Of a stretch of 64,000 nucleotides of DNA, positions 1 through 9,218 are shown one piece after another. The notes below the pieces were generated by a model. It worked only from the letters and a program-made list of their open reading frames with translations. It was not told where the DNA came from and did no database searches. A program made the translations under genes and the position numbers. The DNA comes from Pedobacter ginsengisoli. GTDB lineage: Bacteria > Bacteroidota > Bacteroidia > Sphingobacteriales > Sphingobacteriaceae. Where the stretch lies: the NCBI RefSeq assembly GCF_002736205.1, contig NZ_CP024091.1, positions 5,081,555 through 5,145,554 on the forward strand. The letters are read 5' to 3'. Each line of letters opens with the position of its first letter. Positions within the stretch are counted from its first letter, which is position 1.

Positions 1-1547
1 TTTATCAGAATGAAGTAAATCACCTAACCTCTAATATCAATGGATATAACAATGGAGAAAGCTATAGCAATGAATATCATCCGTATGCCTCTGATCTGGA
101 TATTTACGGCCAAGGTACTTTGTTCTCTTATATCAATAGATGCAATACGTCAAAAGGCTTAAATATTCTTGCAGATAATCTAGGCAGGCCCAATGAAAAG
201 GAAGTTATTTTGCAGCGTCAGGAAGCTATTTCTGAATTAACACAACACATCGATCAAACCTACCACTTCCGGGCTGGATTGCAAAGTCATAAGCCAGGAC
301 AGTTACAAGCCATTCAGGAAAAACTGGAACATCAGTTGCCTGAACAGTTAAAATTTGTACAAAAAAAAGGGCTTCAGTTGTATGTTAAAATTATACCTTT
401 TATTGCCTTTGGTCTGCTTATACTTGGTGCGATATTCGGGGGGCTTGTATGGAAAGTTTTTGGGTTGGTAGCCATTGTTAATATTGCTCTCATTTTCTTT
501 AATTTAAAGGATATTAATCTTGTTTACTATGGTTTTACAAAAAGTTCTGATCTGTTAAGTTCCATTTCAGGAACTATAAAATGGACAGAAGATGTAGCCT
601 GGAAAAGTACTTATATCAGAACGTTTTTTGAAAGCAACAATGATCAAAACTTGCATGCAAGCCCAGTAAGTAAACAGATTAAACAACTGTCGTCTATTAT
701 TCAGTCCTTTGATGCCCGGCTAAATTTATTAGTTGGCTTTTTTTTAAATTTGTTTTTCCTTTGGGATTTAAAGTGCTCAATAGATTTAAATAATTGGTAC
801 TCAAAATCCTCAGCAAATTTATCTGGTGGTTTAGACCGAATCAGCCAGTTCGAGGAACTTATTTCATTTGCTACACTTGCTTATAACCAACCAAATTGGA
901 ACTTCCCTGCAATTGCTGAAGATTTTAATTTGAAAGGTATTGAATTAGGACATCCTTTAATTCACGAAAGCGAGCGGATAGTGAACGATTTTAATCTGGA
1001 ATCCTATCCAACTGTTGATATTGTTACAGGGTCAAATATGGCAGGGAAAAGCACCTTTCTGCGTACAGTGGGTATTAATATGGTTCTTGCATTTGCAGGG
1101 GCACCGGTGTGTGCTAAGGAAATGTCAGTATCTATATTTAAAGTGCTTTCTTATATGCGCATTAAGGATTCTCTGAACGATCATACCTCAACTTTTAAAG
1201 CGGAGCTTAACAGACTAAAAATGATACTTGATTCTATCAGCATTTCAGCAAATTCATTTGTGCTTATAGATGAAATGCTTAGAGGAACAAATAGTCGAGA
1301 TAAATACCTTGGATCTAAAGTTTTCATAGAAAAATTAATTACTCAAAATACTCCAGCATTATTTGCAACTCATGATTTGCAGCTCTCAGAAATGGAAACA
1401 GATCATGGTTATAAAGTAAGAAACTATCATTTTGATATTCAAATAGCAGATGATGAGATGGAGTTTGACTACAAGTTGAAACATGGGCCCTGCAAAACTT
1501 TTAACGCTGCTTTGTTGCTCAAACAGATAGGCTTAACATTAAGTTAA
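1..1547 (+). CDS. MutS-family membrane-anchored ATPase (5' partial)
   Basis: The reading frame is open from base 3, so the gene begins before the window. The visible part carries the MutS core: a conserved lead-in with a DLDIYGQGTLF motif near 87-125, a helical lever region, then the ATPase domain with Walker A (GSNMAGKST, about 1029-1055) and Walker B (LIDEMLRGTNS, about 1264-1296). Two hydrophobic helices at about 387-507 and a third near 733-765 look like membrane segments, unusual for a mismatch-repair protein. No mismatch-recognition domain is visible in this part. This fits a Bacteroidota MutS-like family of around 600 aa rather than true MutS or MutS2. The real function is unknown. A glycosidase gene follows 36 nt downstream on the same strand. 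Confidence 0.85.
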   Translation, partial: YQNEVNHLTSNINGYNNGESYSNEYHPYASDLDIYGQGTLFSYINRCNTSKGLNILADNLGRPNEKEVILQRQEAISELTQHIDQTYHFRAGLQSHKPGQLQAIQEKLEHQLPEQLKFVQKKGLQLYVKIIPFIAFGLLILGAIFGGLVWKVFGLVAIVNIALIFFNLKDINLVYYGFTKSSDLLSSISGTIKWTEDVAWKSTYIRTFFESNNDQNLHASPVSKQIKQLSSIIQSFDARLNLLVGFFLNLFFLWDLKCSIDLNNWYSKSSANLSGGLDRISQFEELISFATLAYNQPNWNFPAIAEDFNLKGIELGHPLIHESERIVNDFNLESYPTVDIVTGSNMAGKSTFLRTVGINMVLAFAGAPVCAKEMSVSIFKVLSYMRIKDSLNDHTSTFKAELNRLKMILDSISISANSFVLIDEMLRGTNSRDKYLGSKVFIEKLITQNTPALFATHDLQLSEMETDHGYKVRNYHFDIQIADDEMEFDYKLKHGPCKTFNAALLLKQIGLTLS

Positions 1548-1583
1548 TACCATAATGCCATATTGCTTTTAATAACTGCTTAT

Positions 1584-2924
1584 ATGATTAAAGCGTCTGA
1601 TTTTGGTGATGATTTTTTATGGGGTGTTGCTGTGGCAGCGGCTCAAATTGAAGGTGCATCAGAGAGCTATGGCAAAGGCCCGTCAATTTGGGATACATTT
1701 TCTAAAAGAGCAGGCAAAATAAAAAAGGGACATCAACCTACCCATACCTGCGATTTTTATCATAAGTACAAAGAAGACATTGCTCTTGTTAAAACACTTG
1801 GCTTTTCGGTTTTTCGATTTTCAATAGCCTGGTCCAGAATTCTTCCCTATGGTAAAGGAATTATAAATAAAGAAGGGATTCTTTTCTATCACAGGGTTAT
1901 TGATGAATGTTTCCTTAACGGATTAATTCCTTATGTAACACTTTATCACTGGGATTTGCCCGATGCACTGGAAGATGAAGGCGGGTGGAATGCCTATAGC
2001 ATCAATGATTCATTTAATAACTTCGTATCTATATGCGCAAAAGAGTATGGCGATAAGGTTAAGAATTGGATAGTTTTAAATGAGCCTTTTGGCTTTACTT
2101 CTCTTGGCTATATGCTTGGTGTACATGCACCCGGAAAAACAGGATTAACCAATTTCTTTTCTGCCGTTCATCATACCGCAATAGCACAAGCCGATGGTGG
2201 CCGGATATTAAGAGCTCTTGTGCCAAATGCCAACATTGGGACTAGTTTCTCTTGCTCTGAGGTTATCCCTTATACACAAAGCGATGCAGACGTAACAGCG
2301 GCAAAAAGAATTGACTGCCTGATGAACAGGTTATTTATTGAGCCTGCACTGGGAATGGGTTACCCGGGGGCAGATTGGGATTTGATGGAGAAGTTTTCTA
2401 TTCAGCATTCTACATGGCGACACACTGAGCGGCTAACTTTTGATTTTGATTTTATTGGTCTGCAAAATTATTTTCCTTTAACAATAAAGTACAATGCTTT
2501 TATCCCCGTTCTGCAGGCATGGGAGGTTAAAGCAAAAAGCAGAAAGAAACCACATACAGCAATGGGATGGGAAATAAATGCCGATAGCTTTTACAATATC
2601 ATTAAGCAATTTGCTTCCTATCCGGGAGTAAAAAAAATAATGATTACTGAAAATGGTGCGGCATATCATGATAAAGTATTGGGTAATCATGTTCATGATC
2701 CGGAACGGATAGCTTACTTTCAGCTTTACCTGGCTGCCCTGTTGAAAGCTAAAAGTGAAGGAGTTAACATAACTGGCTATATGGCCTGGACATTGATGGA
2801 TAATTTTGAATGGGCCGAAGGTTTTAATGCACGTTTTGGTTTAGTGCATACCGACTTTAAAACTCAGCGTAGAACAATTAAAGATTCTGGTTTCTGGTTT
2901 CAGAAATTTTTGCATAAGATATAG
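1584..2924 (+). CDS. Glycoside hydrolase family 1 beta-glucosidase-like
   Basis: A 446-aa GH1 enzyme, the usual length for bacterial beta-glucosidases, which release sugars from the non-reducing end of beta-glycosides. The acid/base Glu lies in the VLNEPFG motif (E167) and the nucleophile Glu in ITENGAAY (E356). The N-terminal FLWGVAVAAAQIEG motif and the C-terminal WTLMDNFEWAEGF motif are both family hallmarks. No signal peptide is seen, so it is probably cytoplasmic. An upstream TTG at 1563 would add seven residues, but ATG 1584 matches family starts. It may be co-transcribed with the MutS-like gene. Exact substrate (gluco-, galacto- or fuco-) cannot be told. Confidence 0.92.
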   Translation: MIKASDFGDDFLWGVAVAAAQIEGASESYGKGPSIWDTFSKRAGKIKKGHQPTHTCDFYHKYKEDIALVKTLGFSVFRFSIAWSRILPYGKGIINKEGILFYHRVIDECFLNGLIPYVTLYHWDLPDALEDEGGWNAYSINDSFNNFVSICAKEYGDKVKNWIVLNEPFGFTSLGYMLGVHAPGKTGLTNFFSAVHHTAIAQADGGRILRALVPNANIGTSFSCSEVIPYTQSDADVTAAKRIDCLMNRLFIEPALGMGYPGADWDLMEKFSIQHSTWRHTERLTFDFDFIGLQNYFPLTIKYNAFIPVLQAWEVKAKSRKKPHTAMGWEINADSFYNIIKQFASYPGVKKIMITENGAAYHDKVLGNHVHDPERIAYFQLYLAALLKAKSEGVNITGYMAWTLMDNFEWAEGFNARFGLVHTDFKTQRRTIKDSGFWFQKFLHKI

Positions 2925-3005
2925 TTTAGCAAAACAGTTAATAACATGCAGGTGTTTATTTGACTTTGTTTTGCTAGTGCTTTTTTAGGGGGTTGCAAGG
3001 GCAAT

Positions 3006-3060
3006 TAGCCCTACCAAGGCCCTAGCAAAGCTCTCTGAACGCCCTGTCAAGGCCCCGGCA
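3006..3060. repeat. Five degenerate 11-bp tandem repeats
   Basis: Five contiguous 11-bp units start at 3006, 3017, 3028, 3039 and 3050. They share the pattern NNGCYCYNNSA, for example AGGCCCTAGCA and AGGCCCCGGCA. The block is GC-rich in an AT-rich spacer. A small inverted repeat (AGGGC-N5-GCCCT, 2998-3012) overlaps its left edge. The rest of the spacer from 2925 to 3179 shows nothing recognisable. Confidence 0.6.
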
Positions 3061-3179
3061 CCCGAAAGTGTCTATTTAGCCTGTTAACAATGATCGTTTC
3101 ATTTGCGCTAATGATCTATCCTTTTTATGCAAAGAAGACCCACCATTGCTTTGATTGCGAATATGAGTTTTAGCTTCGG

Positions 3180-3617
3180 TTAAACCAGCGCTTTTTTATC
3201 CCGGTCTACCGACAGTACACCATTACCTTCAATCAAGAAACAAATCAGACCAATAAGTACAATCACGGAAACCCAGAATTCGGCATAGGGGCTAAATATA
3301 TTTGCTCTCAAATTAACAAAGAACACTGCTACAATAAGTATTGGTAAATTAAGCAGGCAAAATATGCGTGTATGAGAACCCACTGCAATAAGCAGTCCAC
3401 CGATAATGTGAAGCACTATAATTATGTGCGCCATTAAACTAATTGACACTGCTACACCCAACATCGCATCTTTCATCATATTGGTAAAGGCATGAAGATT
3501 TGATGCAAATGCAATACCTTTCCAAATAAGAACTAAGCCTAAAAGTATTCTAAAATAGTCGAGCCATTTTGGGTGATGACGATTACCCCAATTTTGAATT
3601 TTTGTGAGTACGTTCAT
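3180..3617 (-). CDS. DoxX family membrane protein
   Basis: A 145-aa protein with four predicted membrane helices (roughly residues 20-40, 55-75, 80-100 and 108-130). The order of helices and the LLGLVLIWKGIAF segment in the first one fit the DoxX/DoxD-like family. Members are small inner-membrane proteins, some linked to terminal oxidases or thiosulfate oxidation, but most, including this one, have no assigned role. It stands alone between two convergent/divergent spacers, with GH97 transcribed away from it. No -7 box was found upstream of it. Confidence 0.75.
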   Translation of the reverse strand: MNVLTKIQNWGNRHHPKWLDYFRILLGLVLIWKGIAFASNLHAFTNMMKDAMLGVAVSISLMAHIIIVLHIIGGLLIAVGSHTRIFCLLNLPILIVAVFFVNLRANIFSPYAEFWVSVIVLIGLICFLIEGNGVLSVDRDKKALV

Positions 3618-3848
3618 AGTGTTGAATTTTGGTTATATGAATTTACATAAAAAATTATGTATTTCTTACCCTAAATCCAATTGATTACTAAAAGTATAAA
3701 GGTTTATTACATGGAACAAGGACTTTACGATTTGGACATATTAAGTAAATGGTTTTAGCATATTAATCATTACCTTTAATTTTACAAAACTGAACCAAAT
3801 ATATTGTAACCACAACAACCTAACCTTATAGATTAAACCACTATTTTC

Positions 3849-5813
3849 ATGAATTTTATTAATAAACTCGTATTAACCATTGCGGTCGTTTTTGGATTAT
3901 CGACTACTTTAAGCGCTCAAACTAAGGGTATAGAATTCAAGTCTCCTAATGGGGGATTGAAAGTTTCTATTAATATAGCCGACAAAATATATTATTCCAT
4001 TTCCTCAGGAGGTGATTTGTTGTTAGAAAATAATCATCTGCAAATGAGTCTTAGAAACGAAATTCTGGGTCAGAATCCGAAATTGGTTAGCAGTAAAAAA
4101 GGACAGGGGAATGAAATTATTAAACCCTATGTTTCTTTGAAATTTTCTGTAGTAAAAAGTAACTATAACTCGCTGATGCTTAATTTTAAAGGTAATTATG
4201 CTGTAGAGTTTCGTGCTTTTGACGATGGAATTGCCTATCGCTTTATTACCAGTAAGAAAGGTAGTGTAGAGGTGATGAATGAAGAATTTTCTGTGAACTT
4301 TCCGGATGAATATGCACTTCATTTACAGCAGCCAGGCGGATTTAAAACTGCATACGAGGAGGTATATTCGCAAGTGGAATCAAAGGACTGGAAGCCGGAA
4401 AACAAGATGTCTACTCTTCCTGTTCTTATAGATACTAAGAAAAAGTATAAGATATTGATTAGCGAGTCAGATCTGACAGATTATCCTTGTATGTTTCTTA
4501 AGGGTACTGGAAACAATGGGATGTCGGCTGCTTTTCCTAAGGTTCCACTTGAATTTGGTGATGATGGCGACCGGAGTTTGAAAATTCTTAAAGAGGCTGA
4601 TTACATCGCAAAAACTTCTGGTACCCGTAATTTCCCGTGGAGATATTTTGTGATAACCTCTGATGATAAACAACTGCTTGAAAATACGATGACGCTAAAG
4701 CTGGCCTCGCCTAGTGTAATTAAAGATCCTACTTGGGTTAAACCAGGGCAGGCAAGCTGGGAGTGGTGGAACGATGCAGCACCTTATGGACCGGATGTGA
4801 ATTTTGTTTCGGGCTATAACCTGGCCACTTATAAGTATTATATAGATTTTGCTGCTAAGTTCGGTATACCATATATTATTATGGACGAGGGTTGGGCAAA
4901 GAGTACTACAGATCCTTATACTCCAAACCCGGACGTTGATGTGCATGAGCTGATTAGGTACGGTAAAGAGAAGAACGTTGGAGTAGTATTATGGTTAACC
5001 TGGCTAACTGTTCATAAGAATATGGAATTGTTTAAGACTTTTGAGGAATGGGGTGTAAAAGGGGTTAAGATAGACTTTATGGACCGTAGTGACCAATGGA
5101 TAGTTAATTACTATGAGGATGTTGCAAAAGAAGCTGCAAAGCATAAATTGTTTGTCGATTTTCATGGTGCATTTAAACCTGCCGGACTGGAGTATAAATA
5201 TCCGAATGTGATTTCTTACGAAGGTGTTAGGGGAATGGAGCAAATGGGAGGATGTTATCCGGATAATAGTTTATATCTGCCATTTATGCGTAATGCTGTT
5301 GGACCAATGGATTATACTCCCGGAGCTATGATAAGTATGCAGCCCGATGCATATAGAGCCGCCAGGCCAAATGCAGCAAGTATTGGTACACGTGCTTATC
5401 AATTGGCTTTGTTTGTTGTTTTTGAAAGCGGGATACAGATGTTGGCTGATAACCCTACGCTTTACTACAGGAACCTGGATTGTACTGAATTCATCACAAG
5501 CGTGCCAACTACATGGGATGAGACGAAAGCTTTAGACGCTAAAATAGGTGAGGTGGCCGTTGTAGCAAAACGTAAAAAGGACAAATGGTTTGTTGGAGCA
5601 ATTGCGAATGGCAAAGAGAAAGAGAGAACGGTTTCTTTAAATTTTGATTTCCTTGAAAAAGGTAAAACCTATACAATGACTTATTTTGAGGATGGAATTA
5701 ATGCTGGTCGCCAGGCAATGGACTATAGAAAGAAAACAATACAGGTTAAATCTGGAGACAAGATTGATATTAAGATGGTTCGCAATGGCGGATGGGCTGC
5801 GGTAATTATGTAA
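3849..5813 (+). CDS. Glycoside hydrolase family 97 (SusB-like)
   Basis: A 654-aa secreted glycosidase. Residues 1-23 form a signal peptide ending at LSAQ, so it is likely periplasmic. The N-terminal beta-sandwich (about 30-285) and the (beta/alpha)8 barrel (about 295-560) are in GH97 order, followed by a C-terminal beta domain. The barrel carries D409 in GVKIDFMDR, the position of the nucleophile in retaining GH97 enzymes (characterised as alpha-galactosidase). Conserved Glu residues at 458 and 464 are candidates for acid/base. This argues for a retaining enzyme rather than the inverting SusB alpha-glucosidase. No SusC/SusD pair is nearby. A strong terminator follows. Confidence 0.93.
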   Translation: MNFINKLVLTIAVVFGLSTTLSAQTKGIEFKSPNGGLKVSINIADKIYYSISSGGDLLLENNHLQMSLRNEILGQNPKLVSSKKGQGNEIIKPYVSLKFSVVKSNYNSLMLNFKGNYAVEFRAFDDGIAYRFITSKKGSVEVMNEEFSVNFPDEYALHLQQPGGFKTAYEEVYSQVESKDWKPENKMSTLPVLIDTKKKYKILISESDLTDYPCMFLKGTGNNGMSAAFPKVPLEFGDDGDRSLKILKEADYIAKTSGTRNFPWRYFVITSDDKQLLENTMTLKLASPSVIKDPTWVKPGQASWEWWNDAAPYGPDVNFVSGYNLATYKYYIDFAAKFGIPYIIMDEGWAKSTTDPYTPNPDVDVHELIRYGKEKNVGVVLWLTWLTVHKNMELFKTFEEWGVKGVKIDFMDRSDQWIVNYYEDVAKEAAKHKLFVDFHGAFKPAGLEYKYPNVISYEGVRGMEQMGGCYPDNSLYLPFMRNAVGPMDYTPGAMISMQPDAYRAARPNAASIGTRAYQLALFVVFESGIQMLADNPTLYYRNLDCTEFITSVPTTWDETKALDAKIGEVAVVAKRKKDKWFVGAIANGKEKERTVSLNFDFLEKGKTYTMTYFEDGINAGRQAMDYRKKTIQVKSGDKIDIKMVRNGGWAAVIM

Positions 5814-5828
5814 CCAGGCAACTGATAT

Positions 5829-5867
5829 AAAAAAAGGGTTGATATTAAAAATATCAACCCTTTTTTT
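5829..5867. terminator. Bidirectional rho-independent terminator
   Basis: An 11-bp perfect stem (GGGTTGATATT, 5836-5846, with its complement at 5850-5860) has a 3-nt loop, an A-run on the left and a T7 run on the right. It can end transcripts of both the GH97 gene (+) and aconitase (-). Confidence 0.9.
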
Positions 5868-5883
5868 ATTAAGATATGAGCTG

Positions 5884-8160
5884 CTATGCTTTTTTGGCTG
5901 CCGCTTCTCTGCGAATGATATTCAATGCACCACCTGCTTTGAACCATTCAATTTGTTGATCATTGTAACTGTGGTTAACAGATATTTCTTCTTTAGTTCC
6001 ATCAGCATGGTTTAATACTAAAGTAAGAGGTACATTAGGCGTAAATGTTGTTAATCCGATAATGTCGATAGTGTCATCTTCTAATATTTTATCGTAATCT
6101 TCTTTATTAACAAAGGTTAAACCAAGCATACCTTGTTTTTTTAGGTTGGTTTCGTGGATACGGGCAAATGATTTTACCAATACAGCACGTACACCTAAAT
6201 GACGAGGCTCCATAGCTGCGTGCTCGCGGCTTGATCCTTCACCATAGTTTTCATCGCCGATAACGATAGAGCCTAAGCCAGCAGCTTTATAAGCTCTTTG
6301 GGTTGCAGGTACAGGACCATACTCGCCGGTAAGCTCATTTTTAACTGAATCAGTTTTGTCGTTAAAGTAGTTTACAGCACCAATTAACATGTTGTTAGAA
6401 ATGTTATCCAGGTGACCGCGGAATTTTAACCACGGACCAGCCATTGAAATATGGTCGGTTGTGCATTTTCCTTTTGCTTTGATCAGCAATTTAAGTCCTT
6501 TAAGGTCTGTGCCTTCCCATGGAGTAAATGGATCAAGTAATTGCAATCTGTGAGAAGTTGGAGAAACAATTACTTCTACTTTACTACCATCTTCAGCTGG
6601 TTGCTGGTAACCTGCATCCTCAACTGCAAAACCTTTGGTAGGTAGTTCAAATCCTGTTGGGGCATCAAGTTTTACCTGTTCGCCTTTGTCGTTTGTTAAC
6701 GTATCTGTTAGTGGATTAAAACTCAAATCACCTGCAATAGCTAATGCTGTTACTAATTCCGGAGAACCAACAAAGGCAAAAGTATTAGGGTTACCATCGG
6801 CACGTTTTGCAAAGTTGCGGTTAAACGAGTGTACGATGGTGTTTTTCTCTTGCTTATCAGCACCAACTCTGTCCCACATACCAATACATGGTCCGCAGGC
6901 ATTAGTAAATACTTTTGCACCTATACTTTTGAATACGTCTAAAAATCCATCACGTGCTATAGTATAGCGGATTTGCTCAGAACCTGGGTTGATACAGTAT
7001 TCAGATTTAGAGGTTAAGCCTTTTTCTGATACCTGTTTAGCAATACTGATTGCGCGAGAAATATCTTCGTATGATGAGTTGGTACAAGAACCGATCAAAC
7101 CTACATCTATTTTCATTGGCCATCCGTTAGCAGCTGCAACTTCTTTCATTTTAGAGATAGGAGTTGCTAAATCCGGCGTAAATGGACCGTTCAAATAAGG
7201 CTCAAGTTCAGATAAATTGATTTCGATTAATTGATCGAAGTATTTTTCAGGTTCTGCATATACTTCAGCATCGCCAGTTAAGTGTTCTTTTATTGCGTTT
7301 GCAGCATCAGCCACTTCGGCTCTGCCGGTAGCACGCAGGTAACGCTCCATGCTTTCGTCGTAACCAAATGTTGAAGTTGTTGCACCAATTTCGGCACCCA
7401 TATTACAAATGGTTCCTTTACCGGTACAGCTCATGCTTGTAGCGCCTTCGCCGAAATATTCAACAATTGCACCAGTTCCACCTTTTACAGTAAGAATACC
7501 TGCAACTTTAAGGATTACATCTTTTGCAGATACCCATCCGCTTAATTTTCCGGTAAGTTTAATGCCAATCAGTTTAGGGAATTTTAGCTCCCATGGTAAT
7601 CCTGCCATTACATCGCAAGCATCAGCACCACCAACACCTATGGCAACCATACCTAAACCACCTGCATTTACAGTATGAGAGTCGGTACCTATCATCATTC
7701 CACCTGGGAAAGCGTAGTTTTCTAAAACTACCTGGTGAATAATACCAGCGCCTGGTTTCCAGAAACCAATGCCATATTTGTTTGAAACTGAAGCTAAGAA
7801 ATCAAATACTTCTTTACTCTCAGTGTTTGCAGCAGGTAAGTCTATTTCAGCACCATTTTTTGCTGTGATCAGGTGATCGCAGTGAACGGTAGAAGGAACG
7901 GCAACCTTTGGTCTGCCTGCCTGCATAAATTGCAATAAAGCCATTTGTGCAGTAGCATCTTGCATGGCCACACGGTCAGGAGCAAAATCTACATAATCAG
8001 TACCTCTTGTATAAGCGGTATTTGTATTTCCATCCCAAAGGTGGGCATAAAGGATTTTTTCTGAGAGTGTTAAAGGTCTGCCTACTAATTTACGGGCCGC
8101 CTCAACGCGGGGGCCAAAGTTTGCATACACCTTTTTGATCATTTCTATATCAAAAGCCAT
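5884..8160 (-). CDS. acnA: Aconitate hydratase
   Basis: A 758-aa aconitase of the mitochondrial type, interconverting citrate and isocitrate in the TCA cycle. The three cluster-ligating cysteines are C359 (GSCTNSS) and C422 and C425 (ACGPCIGMW), almost the same numbering as the well-studied mitochondrial enzyme. The C-terminal swivel domain has the substrate-binding GEGSSREHAAMEPRH motif. Length is normal for the family. It is monocistronic: a bidirectional terminator lies at its 3' end and a 291-bp spacer at its 5' end. No clear -7 box was found in that spacer. Isocitrate dehydrogenase, the next enzyme, is encoded near 56 kb. Confidence 0.97.
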   Translation of the reverse strand: MAFDIEMIKKVYANFGPRVEAARKLVGRPLTLSEKILYAHLWDGNTNTAYTRGTDYVDFAPDRVAMQDATAQMALLQFMQAGRPKVAVPSTVHCDHLITAKNGAEIDLPAANTESKEVFDFLASVSNKYGIGFWKPGAGIIHQVVLENYAFPGGMMIGTDSHTVNAGGLGMVAIGVGGADACDVMAGLPWELKFPKLIGIKLTGKLSGWVSAKDVILKVAGILTVKGGTGAIVEYFGEGATSMSCTGKGTICNMGAEIGATTSTFGYDESMERYLRATGRAEVADAANAIKEHLTGDAEVYAEPEKYFDQLIEINLSELEPYLNGPFTPDLATPISKMKEVAAANGWPMKIDVGLIGSCTNSSYEDISRAISIAKQVSEKGLTSKSEYCINPGSEQIRYTIARDGFLDVFKSIGAKVFTNACGPCIGMWDRVGADKQEKNTIVHSFNRNFAKRADGNPNTFAFVGSPELVTALAIAGDLSFNPLTDTLTNDKGEQVKLDAPTGFELPTKGFAVEDAGYQQPAEDGSKVEVIVSPTSHRLQLLDPFTPWEGTDLKGLKLLIKAKGKCTTDHISMAGPWLKFRGHLDNISNNMLIGAVNYFNDKTDSVKNELTGEYGPVPATQRAYKAAGLGSIVIGDENYGEGSSREHAAMEPRHLGVRAVLVKSFARIHETNLKKQGMLGLTFVNKEDYDKILEDDTIDIIGLTTFTPNVPLTLVLNHADGTKEEISVNHSYNDQQIEWFKAGGALNIIRREAAAKKA

Positions 8161-8328
8161 TGATAATATGTGTTAAAAGGGTAAGTTATTCTTATTATTT
8201 TGTAGCGAATTTACAAAAAAAAACAGGGGTAGGACATCATCTGCATATCATTATATTATTTATACCTATTCTAAATAAAGTTGAGTGATTATTCATTTAA
8301 ATATCTGCAAACCATAAGCGATCATTTC

Positions 8329-8354
8329 TGAACACTGCTGTTCATTTTTGAACA
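8329..8354. promoter_or_regulatory. Three TGAACA half-sites at 10-bp spacing
   Basis: TGAACA at 8329-8334, its inverse TGTTCA at 8339-8344, and TGAACA again at 8349-8354 alternate at exactly one helical turn. They lie about 170-195 bp upstream of the aconitase start, within the 8161-8451 spacer, which otherwise shows only AT-rich sequence. A regulator-binding site is possible but unproven. Confidence 0.4.
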
Positions 8355-8451
8355 CATTTGTTTTTTGTTTTTATTGTAACTATTTGTTTTTTAGTTGATT
8401 GTGGTTTTTAGATGGTTTGGCCTAAACTTGGCTAACTGAATGATGAAAAAA

Positions 8452-9069
8452 TTAAAGAGAATGGAAGTGATAACCCTGTTCTGAAAAATGTTTCAATACT
8501 CTTGGTAATGCATATTGCATTCGGTCGTAGGCTTTCAGGCTGTCATGAAAAACTACGATTGATCCGTTGCCGGTATGCTTAACCACGTTATTGTAACATT
8601 GGTGAGGTGCCAGGTTGATGTCAAAGTCGCCACTAAGTACATCCCACATAATAATCTGGGTTTGCGGGTTTATTGCCCGAATGGCGGCTATCTGAGATTT
8701 TTTAATTCTACCGTAAGGTGGGCGAAATAAATTCGTGTTGGTTAATTCCTGACACTTTTGGAAGTTTTTAGTGTATATTTCATCCGGTGTTTTCCATCCT
8801 TTTAAATGGTTAAAAGTATGATTGCCGATTTGATGTCCTTCGTTCTTTATCTTCTCAAAAATATCAGGATGTTTGTGAATATTATCTCCGATGCAAAAGA
8901 ATGTTGCTTTTGCGTTAAAGCTTTTTAAAGTTTTTAATGCAAAATCTGTAACATCTGGTATAGGTCCATCGTCAAAGGTTAAATAAATAACTTTTTGATC
9001 CCGGTTCTTGTGCCAGGTTAAAGATGGGTAATACCATTTTAATAAAAACGGGGATTTTATCAGGTACAT
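8452..9069 (-). CDS. Polysaccharide deacetylase (NodB/CE4 domain)
   Basis: A 205-aa CE4 protein made almost entirely of the NodB domain. The metal and catalytic motifs are all present: TFDDGP (D33, D34), the metal-binding H84 and H88 in GNHTFNH, RPPYGR, and the late VVFHDS motif. The family removes N-acetyl groups from peptidoglycan, chitin oligomers or other polysaccharides. There is no clear signal peptide. A TTG six bases upstream would overlap the -7 box, so ATG 9069 is chosen. It is divergent from the TolC gene. The partial gene at the right edge of the window encodes a similar LLKWY segment near its N-terminus. Confidence 0.9.
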   Translation of the reverse strand: MYLIKSPFLLKWYYPSLTWHKNRDQKVIYLTFDDGPIPDVTDFALKTLKSFNAKATFFCIGDNIHKHPDIFEKIKNEGHQIGNHTFNHLKGWKTPDEIYTKNFQKCQELTNTNLFRPPYGRIKKSQIAAIRAINPQTQIIMWDVLSGDFDINLAPHQCYNNVVKHTGNGSIVVFHDSLKAYDRMQYALPRVLKHFSEQGYHFHSL

Positions 9070-9072
9070 GCT

Positions 9073-9080
9073 CAAACTTA
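9073..9080 (-). promoter_or_regulatory. -7 box of polysaccharide deacetylase gene
   Basis: TAAGTTTG on the minus strand matches TAnnTTTG and ends only 3 nt before the ATG at 9069. The mRNA should be leaderless or nearly so. No TTG is visible at -33. Confidence 0.55.
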
Positions 9081-9218
9081 GAGAAAATTTTGATTTTATG
9101 GGCTTCTTTTAAGCTTTGAATAAAATTGAAGAAGAGAAAAAGTAATAAATAGGCTTGTTGTACCTGAAAATTTACAAAATGAATAAGTTGTTTATATTAA
9201 TATTGTGAAAACTAAATT

